Notes under the pieces: generated by a model
What the model was told of the DNA's origin: nothing
The model's database searches: none
What the model saw: only the letters and a program-made list of their open reading frames with translations
Shown: positions 6,584-8,310 of the stretch, piece after piece
Layout of the letters: every line of letters begins with the position of its first letter
How positions within the stretch are numbered: the first letter of the stretch is position 1
Translations under genes and position numbers: made by a program
Assembly: GCA_028291305.1 (NCBI GenBank)
Contig: JAQGII010000490.1
Span: forward strand, 1 to 8,310
Reading direction: 5' to 3'
Length of the DNA: 8,310 bases
Origin: Caulobacteraceae bacterium
GTDB lineage: Bacteria; Pseudomonadota; Alphaproteobacteria; Caulobacterales; Caulobacteraceae

Positions 6584-7000
6584 TCAGGGCGCCAGGGAAC
6601 TCGGCGTCGCCAGCGGGACGCCTTTGTCGACGATCCACACGGAGGTGACCTTGGCCGGGACCTGGCCAAGGTTCCTGACGTTGTGGGGAACGCCCCTCGG
6701 GATGATGAATGTCTCGCCGGCGGCCAAGCGCCGCGGGGGCTGCCCCCTGATGGTCATCTCCAACGCGCCGGAGAGGATGTACCCCGCTTCGATCCCCGGG
6801 TGCACATGGGCGCCCGACTGTCCCCCCACGTCCAGTTCCGCAGTTCCCTGGACGACCTCTTGCGGGCTTTGGGCGGCGGGCAGATCGACACGGCCGACAA
6901 TGTTCCGCGTCATGCCGGCCGGGGATTGGGCGCAGACCTCGAAGGGAGCCATGAGGCCCATGGACAGTGCGAGTACGGGCAGGGTCTTCCAGCGAACCAT
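6584..7000 (-). CDS. Secreted (periplasmic) single-domain cupin protein
   Basis: This is a 138-residue protein with a Sec-type signal peptide: charged MVRWK, a hydrophobic core, and a likely cleavage after VCA (Ala24). The rest is one cupin barrel. Motif 1 supplies His65, His67 and Glu71 followed by Gly78 (HVHPGIEAGYILSG). Motif 2 supplies Gly95, Pro101, Gly103, His106 and Asn110 (GETFIIPRGVPHNVRN). This is the complete three-His, one-Glu metal site, so a bound divalent metal is expected. Small cupins of this type may be dioxygenases, isomerases or ligand-binding proteins; the sequence does not say which. A GGGAG site (7013-7009) lies 8 bases before the ATG and supports the start. It is transcribed away from the MarR-FUSC pair and may share its regulator. 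Confidence 0.9.
   Translation of the reverse strand: MVRWKTLPVLALSMGLMAPFEVCAQSPAGMTRNIVGRVDLPAAQSPQEVVQGTAELDVGGQSGAHVHPGIEAGYILSGALEMTIRGQPPRRLAAGETFIIPRGVPHNVRNLGQVPAKVTSVWIVDKGVPLATPSSLAP
6648..6672. repeat. Perfect 9-bp inverted repeat inside the cupin gene
   Basis: ACCTTGGCC (6648-6656) and GGCCAAGGT (6664-6672) are perfect inverted copies separated by 7 bases. They lie within the 3' part of the cupin coding region, over codons for the stretch after motif 2 (around residues 110-118). In mRNA this would form a stable GC-rich hairpin. No T-tract follows on either side, so it is not an intrinsic terminator of the usual form. Confidence 0.5.
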
Positions 7001-7008
7001 GACGGGGA

Positions 7009-7013
7009 CTCCC
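7009..7013 (-). promoter_or_regulatory. Ribosome binding site of the cupin gene
   Basis: GGGAG on the - strand ends 8 bases before the ATG at 7000. It contrasts with the divergent marR gene, which has no visible Shine-Dalgarno. Confidence 0.55.
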
Positions 7014-7088
7014 AGGGGTTGCAGCGAGGTGGGACGGATCTAGCCGACGGCGAGGGCGGCCCGCAATGGCGCCGGACGGCATGGAAAA

Positions 7089-7117
7089 TCAACTGGCCCG
7101 CGCCATCCTCCAGTTGA
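7089..7117. repeat. Inverted repeat TCAACTGG-N13-CCAGTTGA in the cupin/marR intergenic region
   Basis: Perfect 8-bp arms at 7089-7096 and 7110-7117 flank a 13-base GC-rich spacer. The right arm overlaps the putative -35 of marR. It may be a protein binding site for a dimer or a hairpin in the 5' leader of the cupin transcript. Its sequence differs from the palindrome at 7129-7145. Confidence 0.45.
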
Positions 7118-7147
7118 ATATAGATAGGGTGCTATTAATTAGCACGT
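7114..7147 (+). promoter_or_regulatory. Putative marR-FUSC promoter in an AT-rich island
   Basis: The stretch is only about one third G+C, against well over 60% around it. TTGAAT (7114-7119) and TAATTA (7136-7141) are separated by 16 bases and resemble a housekeeping -35/-10 pair. The expected transcription start would fall at or next to the ATG at 7148, giving a leaderless or nearly leaderless mRNA. Other -10 choices such as TATTAA (7133-7138) are possible, and a - strand promoter for the cupin probably overlaps. Confidence 0.4.
7129..7145. promoter_or_regulatory. Probable MarR operator: 17-bp palindrome GTGCTATTAATTAGCAC
   Basis: The site reads GTGCTA-TTAAT-TAGCAC: 6-bp perfect arms around an AT-rich centre, with 7 of 8 symmetric pairs matching. 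Size, symmetry and AT-rich core fit known MarR-family operators. It ends 2 bases before the marR ATG and covers the likely -10, a placement suited to autorepression. Binding by the adjacent regulator is an inference. Confidence 0.65.
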
Positions 7148-7603
7148 ATGAGCAGCCTTCCTCCTCCCGCGCATATGACCAGCATGCTGGTGAGACTAGC
7201 GCGTATCTACCGGTCGGGGATCGATGACGCCCTGACGGGCCTGGGCCTGTCGGACGCCCTGGCGCTGCCGGTCGTGGTCCTCGGCCGGCGCCCCGAAGGA
7301 ATGAGGCAGAACCAGCTGGCCGACGACCTGGGCGTCGAGGGCCCCTCCCTGGTGCGGCTGCTGGACCGGCTGGTGGAAGACGGCCTGGTGGAACGGCGCG
7401 AAGACCCGGCCGACCGCAGGGCCAAGACCGTTCATCTCACCGCCGTCGGCCAGGACCATAGCCGCAAGGCGTCGCGCGTGCTGGACGCCTTCCGCGCCTC
7501 CCTGCTGGAGGGTGTGCCCCCCGAGGACATCGAGGCGACCCTGCGCGTGTTCGAGGTCATGCAGGCGCGCCTGCTCGCGGCGCGGCGCGAAGGTCGACCG
7601 TGA
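7148..7603 (+). CDS. MarR-family transcriptional regulator
   Basis: This 151-residue winged-helix dimer probably represses itself and the downstream exporter, releasing DNA when a small ligand (often a phenolic or other organic acid in this family) binds. The winged-helix region spans about 50-98: QNQLADDLGVEGPSLVRLLD holds the helix-turn-helix, and DPADRRAKTVHLT (86-98) is the typical wing with Asp89, Arg90-Arg91 and Lys93. N- and C-terminal helices form the dimer interface. No cysteine is present, which argues against thiol-redox sensing of the OhrR type. No Shine-Dalgarno precedes the ATG at 7148; a second ATG at 7175 also lacks one and would trim the N-terminus by nine residues. The TGA overlaps the exporter GTG start (GTGA, 7600-7603). 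Confidence 0.93.
   Translation: MSSLPPPAHMTSMLVRLARIYRSGIDDALTGLGLSDALALPVVVLGRRPEGMRQNQLADDLGVEGPSLVRLLDRLVEDGLVERREDPADRRAKTVHLTAVGQDHSRKASRVLDAFRASLLEGVPPEDIEATLRVFEVMQARLLAARREGRP
7589..7593 (+). promoter_or_regulatory. Ribosome binding site supporting the GTG start of the FUSC gene
   Basis: GAAGG lies 6 bases before GTG at 7600, within the last codons of marR. It favours that GTG over the next one two codons on. Confidence 0.5.
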
Positions 7604-8310
7604 GCGTGCGGCCCGCCCCCCTGATCTTCTCGATCAACTGTTTCGTCGCGGCCATGCTGGCGCTGTGGATCGCCTTCAGCATGGGCCTGCCGCGGCCCTA
7701 TTGGGCGATGCTGACGGTCTACATCACCGCCCAGCCCCTGACCGGCGCCTTGAGGTCGAAGGCCTTCTATCGCGTGCTGGGCACCGGCCTGGGCGGCGTC
7801 GCCGCCGTGGCGATCGTGCCGACCTTCGTCAACGCCCCCGCGCTGATGTCCCTGGCGATCGCGGCCTGGGTCGGACTTTGCCTCTATCTGTCGCTGCTGG
7901 ACCGCACGCCGCGCGCCTATGTCTTCATGCTTGCCGGCTATACGGCGGCGATCATCGGCTTCTCCGGGGTCGATGCGCCCCAGACCATCTTCGACACCGC
8001 CCTGGCGCGGGTGGAGGAGATCTGCCTGGGCATCGTCTGCGCCACCCTGGTCCACACCATCGTCTTCCCGCGCGACGTCGGTCAGGTGCTGGGCGGGCGG
8101 ATCCGCGCCTTCCTGCAGGACAGCCAGGTCTGGATCGGCGAAGCCCTCACCCGGGACCTCCCCCCCGCCGAGCGGCGCGAGCGACGGCAGCTGGCGGCGG
8201 ACATCACCGAACTGCACATCGCCGCCACGCATCTGCCGTTCGACACGTCCCGCCTTTCCTTGCGGGTCCACACCGTGCGCGCCCTGGAAAGCCGGCTGAC
8301 CTATCTGCTG
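7600..8310 (+). CDS. FUSC/AaeB-family inner-membrane exporter, N-terminal part (3' end outside window)
   Basis: The frame opens with GTG at 7600, overlapping the marR stop by four bases, and runs without a stop to the window edge (237 residues). Full-length relatives have roughly 650-700 residues. The first 160 or so residues hold about six hydrophobic segments. The family block is clear: PRPYWAMLTVYITAQPL (31-47), then KAFYRVLGTGLGG (54-66) with Arg58 and Gly61-Thr62. From about residue 165 the chain becomes a charged, helical cytoplasmic region. Characterised relatives include AaeB (hydroxylated aromatic acid efflux) and fusaric acid resistance proteins. Such genes are often followed by a small DUF1656 protein, an HlyD-type adaptor and an outer-membrane factor, which would lie beyond the right edge. 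The neighbouring MarR gene fits control by an aromatic or organic acid. The substrate is unknown. Confidence 0.92.
   Translation, partial: MSVRPAPLIFSINCFVAAMLALWIAFSMGLPRPYWAMLTVYITAQPLTGALRSKAFYRVLGTGLGGVAAVAIVPTFVNAPALMSLAIAAWVGLCLYLSLLDRTPRAYVFMLAGYTAAIIGFSGVDAPQTIFDTALARVEEICLGIVCATLVHTIVFPRDVGQVLGGRIRAFLQDSQVWIGEALTRDLPPAERRERRQLAADITELHIAATHLPFDTSRLSLRVHTVRALESRLTYLL

Noticed and set aside
7432..8271. 279-codon antisense frame over the end of marR and the FUSC gene
   Set aside because: Low-complexity charged translation with no family features; the sense frame has clear membrane segments and FUSC motifs.

Overview
The window is high-GC bacterial DNA with densely packed, overlapping genes, strong G/C bias at third codon positions and many spurious open frames. 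Gene content and protein sequence suggest a Gram-negative alphaproteobacterium, possibly Caulobacterales-like. That lineage is an impression from protein style and has not been tested. I recognise seven genes on both strands. Two of them, the first and the last, run off the window. I see no mobile element, CRISPR array, tRNA or rRNA.

Left block (2-4946, + strand): a tripartite efflux operon in the order outer-membrane factor (C-terminal 279 residues), lipoprotein periplasmic adaptor (347 aa), RND inner-membrane pump (1022 aa). Each gene overlaps the next by ATGA, which suggests translational coupling and fixed stoichiometry. The pump keeps the double aspartate of drug-type RND pumps in TM4 but has glutamate where AcrB has its TM10 lysine. 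Its substrate cannot be read from sequence.

Middle block (4992-6400, - strand): a FetAB-type (YbbLM/UPF0014) ABC exporter. The ATPase gene comes first and overlaps the permease gene by ATGA. It converges on the RND operon across a 45-bp gap. The ATPase lacks the usual Q-loop glutamine. A 26-codon open frame ends directly against the ATPase start codon.

Right block (6584-8310): a secreted periplasmic cupin on the - strand, divergent from a + strand pair formed by a MarR-family regulator and a FUSC/AaeB-type inner-membrane exporter (partial). The intergenic region holds an AT-rich island with a near-perfect 17-bp palindrome ending 2 bp before the marR start, plus a second inverted repeat. The likely reading is an autoregulated MarR-FUSC efflux unit with the cupin possibly under the same control.

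Overall the window is an export and detoxification cluster: three transport systems of different energy coupling side by side. I found no clear evidence for a wholly new system. The best leads are the MarR operator with its probably leaderless start, the FetA Q-loop and upstream short frame, the mixed proton-relay residues of the RND pump, and the cupin/FUSC pairing.
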